Shown here: positions 24,748 through 33,891 of the stretch, piece after piece
Position numbering within the stretch: position 1 is the stretch's first letter
Layout of the letters: every line of letters begins with the position of its first letter
Assembly: GCF_004791165.1 (NCBI RefSeq)
Contig: NZ_SRUZ01000006.1
Span: 248,001 to 312,000 of the forward strand
Reading direction: 5' to 3'
Length of the DNA: 64,000 nt
From: Mesorhizobium sp. M8A.F.Ca.ET.218.01.1.1
GTDB lineage: Bacteria > Pseudomonadota > Alphaproteobacteria > Rhizobiales > Rhizobiaceae
Program-made: the position numbers and the translations under genes
The notes under the pieces: model-generated
Told to the model about the DNA's origin: nothing
The model's database searches: none
The model's input: the letters and a program-made list of their open reading frames with translations, nothing else

Positions 24748-27700
24748 CCGGACCCGTCAACGCCGGCAGCGATACCGGCTTCACCGCCCTGTTCATCCGC
24801 AGGCCGGTCATGGCCTTCGTGCTCAACGTCCTCATTGCGGTTGCCGGCCTTGCGGCCTTCTACGGCGTCGAGATCCGTGAACTGCCCGACGTCGATCGTG
24901 CCGTGGTCACGGTCTCCACCACCTTCGAGGGGGCGGCGGCCGAAACCGTCGACCGCGAATTGACCGACACGATCGAGGGCGCCGTCGCACGCGTCTCCGG
25001 CGTCAAGTCGATCTCGTCTTCCTCTTCCTTCGGATCGAGCCGCGTCACCATCGAGTTCAACGACGGTGTCGACCTCAACGTCGCAGCCTCGGATGTGCGC
25101 GATGCCGTCGGCCGCGTTGCAAACCAGATGCCGGACACGGCCGATCCACCGCGCATCGTCAAGGCCGACGCCAATTCCGACGCGGTGATGCGGCTGGCGG
25201 TGACTTCGGACACCCTGTCGATCCAGGACATGACGGTGGTGGTACAGGACCAGATCGAGGACGAATTGGCCGCCGTCCCGGGCGTCGCCGACGTCCAGGT
25301 CTATGGCGACCGCGACAAGATCTTCCGCATCGACGTCGACCAGAACAAGCTCGCCAGCCTTGGCTTCACGGTCGCCGACCTCAGGGCGGCGCTCGCCTCC
25401 GTCGCCTTCGATTCCCCGGCGGGGTCGATCACCACGACCAACCAGGACCTGATCGTCCGCACCACGGCCGACGTGACGACGCCTGCGGAATTCGAAAACA
25501 TCATCATCGGCGGCACGACGCGCATCCGCGATGTCGCGACCGTCACGCTCGGCCCCGATGTCGGCCAGACCACGCTGCGTTCGGACGGCAAGACCGGCAT
25601 CGGCATCGGCATCATCCGGCAGGCGGAATCGAACACGCTGGACATTTCGACCGGCGTCCAGGCCGCCGTCGCCAAGCTGCAGGCGAACCTGCCCAACGGC
25701 ATGTCGATCAAGATCACCAGCGACGACGCCGTCTTCGTCAAGGGTGCCGTGCACGAGGTCGAGATCGCGCTCGGCCTGTCGGTCACCATGGTGCTGATCG
25801 TCATCTACGTCTTCCTGCTCGACTGGCGCGCCACGCTCATCCCGGGCCTGTCGATGCCGGTCGCCATGATCGGCACCGTAGCCGCCATCTATCTGGCCGG
25901 CTTCTCGATCAACATCCTTACGCTGCTCGCTTTGGTGCTGGCCACCGGCCTTGTCGTCGATGACGCCATCGTGGTGCTGGAAAACATCGTGCGACGGCGC
26001 AATGAGGGCATGGGGCCGCGCGCGGCCGCCGTGCTCGGCGCACAGGAAGTGTTCTTCGCCGTCGTTGCCACCACGCTGACGCTGGTCGCGGTCTTCGTAC
26101 CGATCTCGTTCCTGCCGGGACAGACCGGCGGCCTGTTCCGCGAATTCGGCTTCGTGCTTGCGATGTCGGTGCTTCTGTCCTGCGTGGTGGCGCTGACGCT
26201 TTGCCCGATGCTTGCCTCGCGCATGCTGACCAGCGCGTCGCTTCACCACGAAGGTGGCCACGGCATCGGCGCGCGCATCGGCGGCGTCCTCAATGCCGGC
26301 TACAAGCGTGCGCTCCATGCATGTCTCGACGCGCCGTGGATCGTGGTTCTGGTCGCGGTGCTGTTTGCCGGCATCGCCTTCACGCTGTTCGCCACGATCC
26401 GCCAGGAACTGACGCCCACCGAGGATCGCGCCGCCGTGCTGTTGCGCATCAACGCCCCGCAAGGCGTCAGCCTCGACTACACCACGCAGCAGATGCAGAA
26501 GATCGAGCGGCTGATCCAGCCGATGCGCGATTCCGGCGAGATTCGCTCGACCTTCGAGAACGCCGGCCAGAACGGTTCCTACAACTCGGGCTTCATGGTG
26601 ATGACGCTGGCGCCGTGGGACGAGCGAAGCCGCAGCCAGCAGGAGATCATGGCCGAGATCAGCCAGCTGACCAAACAGGTGCCCAGCGTGCGCATCTTCC
26701 CGGTCCAGCCCAACAGTCTCGGCATCCGCGGCGCCGGCAACGGCCTGCAGTTCGCTCTGGTCGGCAACGATCGCAAGGCGCTCGGCGATGCGGCGGTCAA
26801 GATCATCGCCGAGATGCAGAAGGATCAGCGCTTCCAGACGCCACGCCTGTCGATCGACCCGACGCAGCCGCAGCTGGCCGTGGCCATCGACCGTGAGCGC
26901 GCTTCCGACCTCGGCATCGACATATCCGGGCTCGCCAACACCATGCAAGCCATGCTCGACGGCAACGACGTCGTCGATGTCTACATCGCCGACCGCAGCT
27001 ACGGCGTGAAGCTGGTCTCGACCACCAATCCGATCAACGACCCGACCGATCTGGAAAATGTCTTCCTCAAGACGGCGGATGGCCGCTTCGTGCCGATGTC
27101 GACCATCGCCACGCTGACCGAGCGCGCCGTGCCGCCGTCGCTGTCGCGCGAACAGCAGCAGCCTTCGGTGGCAATCACCTCCAACCTCTCAGGCAATTTC
27201 GCGCTTGGCGATGCGCTGACGCGTGCCGAGGAGATCGCCACGCCGCTCCTGCCGCCCGGCAGCCGCATCCTGCCGCTGGCCGAAGCCGCCACATTGGGCG
27301 AAACCAACAGCGCCATGGTCACCATCTTCGGCTTCGCCCTGATCATCATCCTTTTGGTGCTGGCCGCCCAGTTCGAGAGTTTCGTCAGTGCCGTCATCAT
27401 CATGGCGACAGTGCCGCTCGGCCTTGCCTGCGCCATTTTCGCGCTGCTGCTGTCGGGCACCAGCCTCAATGCCTACAGCCAGATCGGCCTGGTGCTTCTG
27501 GTCGGCGTCATGGCCAAGAACGGCATCCTGATCGTCGAATTCGCCAATCAACTGCGTGATCGGGGACTGGGCGTACGCGAAGCGATCGAGCAGGCCTCCA
27601 CCATCCGCCTGCGGCCGGTGATGATGACGATGATCTGCACCGTACTTGGCGGTGTGCCGCTTGTGCTGGCCGCCGGCGCGGGCGCGGAGGCACGCGTGGC

Positions 27701-27875
27701 GCTCGGCTGGGTGATCGTCGGCGGGCTTGGCCTGGCCACCGTCTCGACGCTGTTCCTGACACCGGTCGCCTATCTCCTGCTTGGCCGCTTCGTCACGCCG
27801 AAGACCCATGAGGAAGCGCGGCTGAAGCGCGAACTCGAGGAAGCCGCCTACACCAATGTGGAACCGGCGGAATAG
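24744..27875 (+). CDS. RND efflux pump permease (HAE1/AcrB-like)
   Basis: A 1043-residue proton-driven efflux transporter, the normal length for the HAE1 group. It starts with the classic FTALFIRRPVMAFVLNVLI, has two large periplasmic loops, and carries the transmembrane helix 4 motif GLVVDDAIVVLEN with paired Asp residues for proton relay. The ATG overlaps the adaptor stop as ATGA (24744-24747), so the two are coupled. It exports hydrophobic or amphipathic compounds. The order adaptor-pump without an outer membrane factor suggests use of a shared TolC-like channel. The substrate is unknown. Confidence 0.93.
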   Translation: MTGPVNAGSDTGFTALFIRRPVMAFVLNVLIAVAGLAAFYGVEIRELPDVDRAVVTVSTTFEGAAAETVDRELTDTIEGAVARVSGVKSISSSSSFGSSRVTIEFNDGVDLNVAASDVRDAVGRVANQMPDTADPPRIVKADANSDAVMRLAVTSDTLSIQDMTVVVQDQIEDELAAVPGVADVQVYGDRDKIFRIDVDQNKLASLGFTVADLRAALASVAFDSPAGSITTTNQDLIVRTTADVTTPAEFENIIIGGTTRIRDVATVTLGPDVGQTTLRSDGKTGIGIGIIRQAESNTLDISTGVQAAVAKLQANLPNGMSIKITSDDAVFVKGAVHEVEIALGLSVTMVLIVIYVFLLDWRATLIPGLSMPVAMIGTVAAIYLAGFSINILTLLALVLATGLVVDDAIVVLENIVRRRNEGMGPRAAAVLGAQEVFFAVVATTLTLVAVFVPISFLPGQTGGLFREFGFVLAMSVLLSCVVALTLCPMLASRMLTSASLHHEGGHGIGARIGGVLNAGYKRALHACLDAPWIVVLVAVLFAGIAFTLFATIRQELTPTEDRAAVLLRINAPQGVSLDYTTQQMQKIERLIQPMRDSGEIRSTFENAGQNGSYNSGFMVMTLAPWDERSRSQQEIMAEISQLTKQVPSVRIFPVQPNSLGIRGAGNGLQFALVGNDRKALGDAAVKIIAEMQKDQRFQTPRLSIDPTQPQLAVAIDRERASDLGIDISGLANTMQAMLDGNDVVDVYIADRSYGVKLVSTTNPINDPTDLENVFLKTADGRFVPMSTIATLTERAVPPSLSREQQQPSVAITSNLSGNFALGDALTRAEEIATPLLPPGSRILPLAEAATLGETNSAMVTIFGFALIIILLVLAAQFESFVSAVIIMATVPLGLACAIFALLLSGTSLNAYSQIGLVLLVGVMAKNGILIVEFANQLRDRGLGVREAIEQASTIRLRPVMMTMICTVLGGVPLVLAAGAGAEARVALGWVIVGGLGLATVSTLFLTPVAYLLLGRFVTPKTHEEARLKRELEEAAYTNVEPAE

Positions 27876-27881
27876 AGATAG

Positions 27882-28292
27882 CTATTTCAGCAGCCGACCT
27901 TCGATCGACCAGCGCGCGGCAAGGAAGTTCAGCACAGCCGCCACGATGACCCCGCCGATCTTTGCCGGCCACACGCCGGTGATGCCGGCGAAGAGTGCGA
28001 TCGACAGGCTGGAGACGCCGAGCGAAATCAGCGCCCCGGCCGTGACAAACCGCAGGAAGGCGTCATGCAGCCGGATGGCGTGATTGCGCTCGAACGACCA
28101 GAAGCCATTGGCCACGAAAGAGAAGATGACGGCGATCGACCACGAGAGGACGTTGGCGGCAAGCGGTGGGACGTGCAGCTTGAGCAGCAGGGAAAAGCCG
28201 GCAAGGTCGATGGCCGTGTTCACCAGTCCGACAAGCGCGAAACGGGCGATCTTGCTGCCGGTTGAACGCTGGGGTCGATCGGCTCCGCTCAT
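27882..28292 (-). CDS. GtrA family protein (putative lipid-linked sugar flippase)
   Basis: A 136-residue, four-helix membrane protein of the GtrA family. Motifs are FALVGLVNTAIDLAGF in helix 1, FSFVANGFWSFER after helix 2, the RFVTAG segment of helix 3 and LNFLAARWSIEGR at the C-terminus, all typical. Family members are thought to move polyprenyl-phosphate-linked sugars across the inner membrane. The start at 28292 overlaps the stop of the deacetylase gene by four bases, making it the last cistron of a four-gene coupled operon. It converges with the RND pump gene six bases away. Confidence 0.87.
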   Translation of the reverse strand: MSGADRPQRSTGSKIARFALVGLVNTAIDLAGFSLLLKLHVPPLAANVLSWSIAVIFSFVANGFWSFERNHAIRLHDAFLRFVTAGALISLGVSSLSIALFAGITGVWPAKIGGVIVAAVLNFLAARWSIEGRLLK

Positions 28293-29107
28293 CCCTTGCC
28301 GTCCATGATCTCGACACCGGCGCGGGCCAGGCTCGCGCCGAACGCATCCGAGGCCAGCACCCCGAATTCCACTTCGCGCACGCCTTGCATCGGGTCGCGC
28401 GCGCGCAGTGTTTCGTCGACATGGCCGGGGTGGCACATGAACAGCCCATGGTCCGGCAACGCTTCGACCGCGGCCTTCAGCAATGGCGCAAATTTTTCGG
28501 GTTGCCGCCAGTCGTAGATGCCGGCGAGCGGCTTCCAAACGGCAAAGCCGGCGCGCTGCATCGATTGATTGAAGCCGGCGGCCACGGCAGCGATTGCCGC
28601 GATCTTCGAAGCGACGGCGGCATCGCCAAGCGCCGGAGCGCCGCGCAGCACCGGCCTGCCGGCGGCGTCGGGAAAATACGCCCGCAGCCATCCGCGCACG
28701 ACGGGCAGGAAATGCACGTGCTGATGACCATCGATGAAGTCGGGCTTGCGGCCGACCGCCTCGACGAACCGACTGTACTGCGCGTCGAGTTCGGCATGGA
28801 CATCGCGCTTGTCGATCCGGCCGCGCAGGACCGGCAGGGCGAGCGAACGAAGCGGCGGCAGCCGGCCCTCGGGCGCCAGGCTCGACTTGCCTGTGACGGC
28901 CGGCTGATCCGTAAGTGTCAGGTGCAGCCCGATCGCCGCATGGCCGCACAACGGCCTGATACGCGCCGCCGCCCCGGCCCATTCCGGAAAACCGGTCATG
29001 CAGCTGGTGCCGGTCAGCCGTCGCCGGTCGAGCAGGTCTAGAATTCCGGCGCAAACCCCTGGCGCCAGGCCGTAGTCGTCGGCGATCAGGCGAATGCGCC
29101 GCGTCAT
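28289..29107 (-). CDS. ChbG/HpnK (YdjC) family carbohydrate deacetylase
   Basis: A 272-residue metal-dependent deacetylase of the YdjC/ChbG/HpnK fold. The Asp pair of the metal site is in IADDYGLAPGV (residues 7-17). A metal-ligand-type His sits in GLHLTLT near 62, and the DGHQHVHFLP segment near 125-134 carries the catalytic/metal His residues. The late MCHPGHVDE is also family-typical. Known members remove acetyl groups from N-acetylhexosamines, and NaxD of Francisella does this on an undecaprenyl-phosphate-linked sugar. It lies between a GT2 polyprenyl-sugar synthase-like gene and a GtrA gene, overlapping both by four bases, which supports a lipid-linked substrate. Confidence 0.85.
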   Translation of the reverse strand: MTRRIRLIADDYGLAPGVCAGILDLLDRRRLTGTSCMTGFPEWAGAAARIRPLCGHAAIGLHLTLTDQPAVTGKSSLAPEGRLPPLRSLALPVLRGRIDKRDVHAELDAQYSRFVEAVGRKPDFIDGHQHVHFLPVVRGWLRAYFPDAAGRPVLRGAPALGDAAVASKIAAIAAVAAGFNQSMQRAGFAVWKPLAGIYDWRQPEKFAPLLKAAVEALPDHGLFMCHPGHVDETLRARDPMQGVREVEFGVLASDAFGASLARAGVEIMDGKG

Positions 29108-30105
29108 ATGCCGGACGCGCTTGGCGGCCTGTCCGAGACGTCGCTGCGCACGACATCGCGCACGATGTAGACCGGCCGGTCCTTGCTCTCCGACAGCGTG
29201 ACCCAGACATATTCGCCGATCAAACCAAGCAAGGTCAGGTTGAGGCCACCCAGCAGGACGACGGCGACCATCAGGCTGGGATAGCCAGGCACGGCGATGC
29301 CGTAGAACATCACTTCGAAGAACACCTTGGCGCCGTAAACGATGCCCGCCAGCGCCGCCAGCATGCCGCTCAGGCTGATGATGCGCAGCGGGATGACGGA
29401 AAACGACGTAAAGCCTTCCAGCGAAAAGGCGATCAGGTTGAGCCGGCTCCATTTCGACGTGCCGACAGCCCGGTTTTCCGGCGAATAGGGTATGGCTTTC
29501 TGGCGGAAGCCTGCCCAGGCGAACAGGCCCTTGTTGAAGCGCCGCTTGTCGCGCAGGCTGGTCAGCGCGCGCGCGACGGTACCGCGCATGACGCGAAAAT
29601 CTCCCGCGTTCTCGGGGATATCGAAACGCTGGCTGCTGTTGATCAGGCTATAGAACAGCTTCGCCAGCTGGCTGCGCCGCCAGCTGGCCTCGCGCCGGTC
29701 GTTCTGGGCGTAGACGACGTCGATATCGGGATGCTTCACCAACTCGGCAATCATCTGCAGGCTTATGTCCATGGAATGCTGCAGGTCCGAATCCATGATC
29801 AGCACCATGTCGCCGCGCGACTGGTCGAGGCCGGCGAGCACCGCGACCTCCTTGCCGAAATTGCGGCTGAGGCGAACGATCTCCCAGGAGCCCGACAGCG
29901 CCAGCGAAAACCGTTCGGCGCCATCGTCGCGACTGCCGTCGTCGACCAGGATCTTGTGGACGGCCATGCCGAAACGGCTTGATACCGCTTCCTCGAGCCT
30001 GTCGAGCAGCGCGGCAAAGGCCGACGCCGATTGCGCCTCGTTGAAGAAGGGCGCCACGATATCGAGTTTCTGACGCAACTCAGCCATGTGCGACGGGTCC
30101 GACAT
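29104..30105 (-). CDS. Family 2 glycosyltransferase (polyprenyl-phosphate sugar synthase type)
   Basis: A 333-residue GT2 enzyme of the DPM1/ArnC/GtrB type. The catalytic domain (1-230) has the nucleotide-sugar motif FFNEAQ, ILVDDGSRDDG near 49-59 and the metal-binding MDSDLQH near 100. Two C-terminal membrane helices (about 235-310) follow, as in enzymes that transfer a sugar to polyprenyl phosphate. It overlaps the GT87 gene upstream by 26 bp (8 bp if the ATG at 30087 is used) and the deacetylase downstream by four. It probably makes the lipid-linked sugar used by this operon. Which sugar is not known. Confidence 0.88.
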   Translation of the reverse strand: MSDPSHMAELRQKLDIVAPFFNEAQSASAFAALLDRLEEAVSSRFGMAVHKILVDDGSRDDGAERFSLALSGSWEIVRLSRNFGKEVAVLAGLDQSRGDMVLIMDSDLQHSMDISLQMIAELVKHPDIDVVYAQNDRREASWRRSQLAKLFYSLINSSQRFDIPENAGDFRVMRGTVARALTSLRDKRRFNKGLFAWAGFRQKAIPYSPENRAVGTSKWSRLNLIAFSLEGFTSFSVIPLRIISLSGMLAALAGIVYGAKVFFEVMFYGIAVPGYPSLMVAVVLLGGLNLTLLGLIGEYVWVTLSESKDRPVYIVRDVVRSDVSDRPPSASGI

Positions 30106-31246
30106 TCGCCATCTTTTCGCTCGCCTTGGCCCAGAACCACCAGATCAGCGGACAGACGATGAAGGTGACCGCGAGCGGCCGGAACCAGGGGAAGAAGAAA
30201 TCATGCATGTGGCGCTCGACGCCCGTCAAACCTGTGACGAACAATACCATCGACAGCACCGAAGCCAGGACGCCGCCACGCTCGTCCCGCCACAGTGTGG
30301 CGATAGCGAGGCCGGCAGGCACCGCGATCATGGCGTAGGTATTTGGCTCGACGCGCGGATTGAAGACGCACATGTAGAAGGCGGCCGTCAGGAAGATGGC
30401 CAGTCCCGCCATTCCAGGCTGGAGCTTGCGGTCGAACCAGAGAACGGTCGATAGCGTAAGCAATGCCACGACGACACGCACGATCGTGGCGGCGAATTCA
30501 GGCATGGGTAGGCCTGCCGACGTGAAAGGCGCCGTGAAGTCGGTGGGCACAAAATGGCCGGACTTGTCGACCGCCATGGAGGTCAGCATGCTGGCGAAAT
30601 CACCGTACTGCTCGTTGAGGTAGCCGGCAGGTGCGAAAGCATATGGAATGGCGAGCACGAACAGCACCGCCAGCACGAGCACGGGTATCAGCCGCAGGCG
30701 CAGGGCTCCCACCAACAAAAGCATGATGATCGCGGTCGGTTTGGCAATGATGGCGACCGATGCCCAGAAGAAGGTCTCGGCGCGCCGCCCTTCGAGCGCC
30801 GACAGGGTCAGGAGCCAGCAGGCGCCGGTCAGGAGGATCGTCGCCTGGCCGTTGCGGATCGCACCCAGCGCCATCGGCAAGGCAAGGAAGAGCCCGAAGG
30901 AAAGCAGCCACGTCAATTCCCCGCCACCGAGCTTGCGCACCTGGCGCATCGCGGCGAAGGTGAGCACCGCAAACCCCAGCACGTGCCACACCAGTCCGCC
31001 CAGATGCGGACCGAGCTTCAGCACCGGAACATAGAGCGCGGCAAAGGCCGGCGCGTAGAGATAGCCCATCTCGGACTGGAGATTGTACAGTGGCTGGCCG
31101 CTGAGGAACGCCTCGCTGCCAAATCCGTAGGCCTGCATCACCGTGCGCGTGTAGGGCGACCATAGCACCATCCCGAGGACGACCAGGAATGCCCCGACCC
31201 ACAGGCTCAGCCCCAAACGGTCGAAAACCGGCTTGGAAATCGTCAT
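30080..31246 (-). CDS. GT87 family (DUF2029-like) polytopic glycosyltransferase
   Basis: A 388-residue membrane protein with about 9-11 helices resembling GT-C fold glycosyltransferases of the GT87/DUF2029 group. The YLYAPAFAALYVPVLKLGP segment, RNGQATILL, and IIAKPTAIIMLLL match the conserved P-Y-P, N-G-Q and K-P features of that family. These enzymes use polyprenyl-phosphate sugars as donors on the periplasmic side. The ATG at 31246 is preferred to an in-frame start five codons upstream. It is the first gene of the operon with GT2, deacetylase and GtrA and would be the final transferase. Confidence 0.78.
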   Translation of the reverse strand: MTISKPVFDRLGLSLWVGAFLVVLGMVLWSPYTRTVMQAYGFGSEAFLSGQPLYNLQSEMGYLYAPAFAALYVPVLKLGPHLGGLVWHVLGFAVLTFAAMRQVRKLGGGELTWLLSFGLFLALPMALGAIRNGQATILLTGACWLLTLSALEGRRAETFFWASVAIIAKPTAIIMLLLVGALRLRLIPVLVLAVLFVLAIPYAFAPAGYLNEQYGDFASMLTSMAVDKSGHFVPTDFTAPFTSAGLPMPEFAATIVRVVVALLTLSTVLWFDRKLQPGMAGLAIFLTAAFYMCVFNPRVEPNTYAMIAVPAGLAIATLWRDERGGVLASVLSMVLFVTGLTGVERHMHDFFFPWFRPLAVTFIVCPLIWWFWAKASEKMANVGPVAHG

Positions 31247-31432
31247 CAATACACCCCGCACGCCATTGGGGGAGACGCCTTAGCCTGGCGTCGTCCCGGC
31301 ATTCGATGGCGGCGGCATATCACGGACAAAGCGGCGCGGCATAGGGGGGTCGATGGCGCAAGCGGCGATCCGGCCGGTCCGATGGCAGCCGGACACGTGA
31401 ATGTGTCGACCATCGAGAGCAAGGTCACCGTT

Positions 31433-32470
31433 TCAAGGCCGGATGAAAACCTTGCCGTTGGGCTTGGCCAGTTCCGCCGGCAAGCGCGCCATTGTCTCGG
31501 CCAGTGGAATGACCGCCGTCACGTCGGTCGACCAGCGTCCATCGGAAAACCGCTTCTGCGCCTCGAGAATCGCCGGACCACGGCGATCGCGGAACTGACG
31601 CATCCATTCGCTCAGCCAGAAGCCCTCGATGTGCTTGTGCTGGAAGATCAACTGGCCGGGCTCGCGGATGACCGTGGCCTCGGGATCGAGCCGGCCGTAG
31701 ATGATCCAGCGCGCCCGTTTAGGCATCGCATTGAAGATCGCCGAAGCCAGCGGCCCGGTGACCGCATCGAGGAAGATGCGCGGCTGTTCGGCCTTCATCA
31801 CCTCGCGCAGGGTGGTCTCGAAATCCGGCGCCTTTTCGTTGAGGACACGCGCCGCGCCAAGCTCTTTCAGCAGCGCGATCTGCTCGTCGCGGCGCACGGT
31901 GACAACAGGCCGGAACCCCTCCTCCCTGGCCAGGCCGATGATCAGCTTGCAGAGCTGGCTGGCGCCTGCGGTCATGATGAAGGCCTTCTCGCCTTCCTGT
32001 TTGACGATGTCGAACATGGCGATCGCGGTCAGCGGATTGACGATCATCGCGGCGCCATCCTCGTCGCGCACCGTATCGAGGAGCGGAATGCAGGCCGCCG
32101 CCTCGGCGACCGCATATTCAGCCCACGAGCCCCAATTGCTGAGACCGGTGGCGAAGGCGACCCGCTTGCCGATGAGGCTCCCGGGATAGGGCTCCTCCCC
32201 GCCCGCGACGACTGTGCCGACACCTTCGAAGCCCGCCGGCTGGCCCTTGGCGCGCGGCTGCCCGTACTGGCCCTTGATGAAGGCGACATCCGATGGATTG
32301 ATCGAAGCCAGACTGACCTTGATCAGCACCTGGCTCGGTCCGGGCGCCGGCACGGCGATGCTTCCCGGCTCGAGATACGGCTCCATCGCCTCGAGCGCAC
32401 TGCCGCTCGGTGTCCTGGTATAACCGTCGCCGACCAGGAGCAGCGCCTTCATTTCGGAGGGGATTGTCAT
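31433..32470 (-). CDS. Zinc-binding dehydrogenase / NADPH:quinone oxidoreductase-like (MDR family)
   Basis: A 345-residue medium-chain dehydrogenase/reductase. The N-terminal GroES-like domain has the SLASINPSDVAFIKGQYGQ segment and the Rossmann domain near residue 160 has AFIMTAGASQLCKLIIGLA. The zinc-ligand Cys/His set of alcohol dehydrogenases is missing, so it fits the zinc-free quinone oxidoreductase/enoyl reductase branch. The ATG at 32470 has GGAG eight bases ahead and is preferred to the GTG nine bases further upstream. It follows the acyl-CoA dehydrogenase gene by 57 bp on the same strand and may share its pathway. Confidence 0.82.
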   Translation of the reverse strand: MTIPSEMKALLLVGDGYTRTPSGSALEAMEPYLEPGSIAVPAPGPSQVLIKVSLASINPSDVAFIKGQYGQPRAKGQPAGFEGVGTVVAGGEEPYPGSLIGKRVAFATGLSNWGSWAEYAVAEAAACIPLLDTVRDEDGAAMIVNPLTAIAMFDIVKQEGEKAFIMTAGASQLCKLIIGLAREEGFRPVVTVRRDEQIALLKELGAARVLNEKAPDFETTLREVMKAEQPRIFLDAVTGPLASAIFNAMPKRARWIIYGRLDPEATVIREPGQLIFQHKHIEGFWLSEWMRQFRDRRGPAILEAQKRFSDGRWSTDVTAVIPLAETMARLPAELAKPNGKVFIRP

Positions 32471-32527
32471 CAGTGACACTCCTTGGTTGCCGCGGGAAGA
32501 ACCGTATGGGGCCAGCCTAACTGCCGC

Positions 32528-33769
32528 TCAGACCTTCTCCTGCGTGTATTTCTTCAGCTCCGTCCGCGCCACCTGGCGTCGATGGACTGCGTCAGGCCCG
32601 TCGGCGAGGCGCAGCGTCCTCAGATGCGTCCACGAGCGCGCGAGCGGCGTGTCCTGGCTGATGCCTTTTGCGCCGAACATCTGCACCGCCTCGTCGGTGA
32701 CCTTGAGCGCCACGCGTGGCGCGATGACCTTGATCTGGCTGATCCAGGGGGCCGCGGCCCGCGCGTCGCCCTGGTCGATCATCCACGCCGCCTTGAGGCA
32801 GAGCAGCCGGGCCATTTCGATCTCCATCCGGCATTCGGCGATGATGTCGAAATTGGCGCCGAGTTTCGCCAGCTTCTGGCCGAAGGCCTCGCGGCGCACG
32901 GAACGCTGGCACAGCATTTCCAGCGCCATCTCGGCCTGGCCGATGGCGCGCATGCAATGATGGATCCGGCCCGGCCCGAGCCGGCCTTGCGCGATCTCGA
33001 AACCCCTGCCCTCCCCGAGGATCAGGTTCGACGCCGATATCCGCACATTGTCGAAGCGAAGATGCATGTGGCCGTGCGGCGCGTCATCGTCGCCATAGAC
33101 CTGCATGGCGCGGACCTTGGTCACGCCTTTCGTGGCCGAGGGTACCAGGATCATCGAATGGCGGCGATGCCGCGGCTCTTCATCGCCGCCGGTCCGCACC
33201 ATGACGATATAGATGGCGCAGCGCGGATCGCCGGCGCCCGACGCCCACCATTTCTCGCCGTTGAGCACATAGTCACCGCCCTGCCGCTCGCAGCGCATGG
33301 AAATGTTGGTGGCGTCGGAGGAGGCGACATCCGGCTCCGTCATCAGATAGGCCGAGCGGATTTTTCCGTCCAGCAGCGGCTCGAGCCATTCCAGCTTGTG
33401 CTCGGCCGAGCCGTAGCGTTCCAGAACCTCCATATTGCCGGTGTCGGGCGCGGAGCAGTTGAAGGTTTCGGCGCCGAGATGTGCCTTGCCCATTTCCTCG
33501 GCCAGATAGGCGTATTCGACGGTGGACAGGCCGTAGCCGCGTTCCGAACCGGTCAGCCAGAAGTTCCACAGGCCGCGTTCCCGCGCGGTCTTCTTCAGCC
33601 CTTCGAGAATCTCGCTCTGGCGCTTGCTGTAGACCCAGCGGTCGCCGGCCTTGCCGACTTCGCCGAGGAATTCCTTGTCAAGCGGCATGATCTCGTCGCG
33701 AACCATGGCCGCGACGCGTGCGTGGATCGGCTTCAGCCGCTCGGTCATGCCGAGATTCATCTGCGTCAT
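32528..33769 (-). CDS. Acyl-CoA dehydrogenase family protein
   Basis: A 413-residue FAD acyl-CoA dehydrogenase of the ACAD10/11-like branch. Recognisable segments are the AYLMTEPDVASSDATNI flavin/acyl site near residue 140, NGEKWWASGAGDPRC near 170, and the C-terminal MFGAKGISQDTPLARSWTHLRTLRLADGPDAVH that binds FAD. Length is standard. It catalyses alpha,beta-desaturation of an acyl-CoA, or in ACAD10/11-like enzymes a related step on a phosphorylated hydroxyacyl-CoA. It is divergent from an SDR, a MaoC dehydratase and an APH-type kinase, the usual partners of this branch. Confidence 0.92.
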   Translation of the reverse strand: MTQMNLGMTERLKPIHARVAAMVRDEIMPLDKEFLGEVGKAGDRWVYSKRQSEILEGLKKTARERGLWNFWLTGSERGYGLSTVEYAYLAEEMGKAHLGAETFNCSAPDTGNMEVLERYGSAEHKLEWLEPLLDGKIRSAYLMTEPDVASSDATNISMRCERQGGDYVLNGEKWWASGAGDPRCAIYIVMVRTGGDEEPRHRRHSMILVPSATKGVTKVRAMQVYGDDDAPHGHMHLRFDNVRISASNLILGEGRGFEIAQGRLGPGRIHHCMRAIGQAEMALEMLCQRSVRREAFGQKLAKLGANFDIIAECRMEIEMARLLCLKAAWMIDQGDARAAAPWISQIKVIAPRVALKVTDEAVQMFGAKGISQDTPLARSWTHLRTLRLADGPDAVHRRQVARTELKKYTQEKV

Positions 33770-33891
33770 CGGTCGCTAACCCTTCATGCACGCCAGGCAT
33801 TTTATCCGTGGCAAGGATGACCGTACTTCGGATAGCCTTGTCAACGCGAACTGTTTTGCCCGCGGGCGGGGCAACGGCGCGGAGAATTTGG

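Noticed and set aside
24543..26948. 801-codon minus-strand frame opposite the RND pump
   Set aside because: Same kind of antisense shadow; the plus strand encodes an unmistakable AcrB-like protein.
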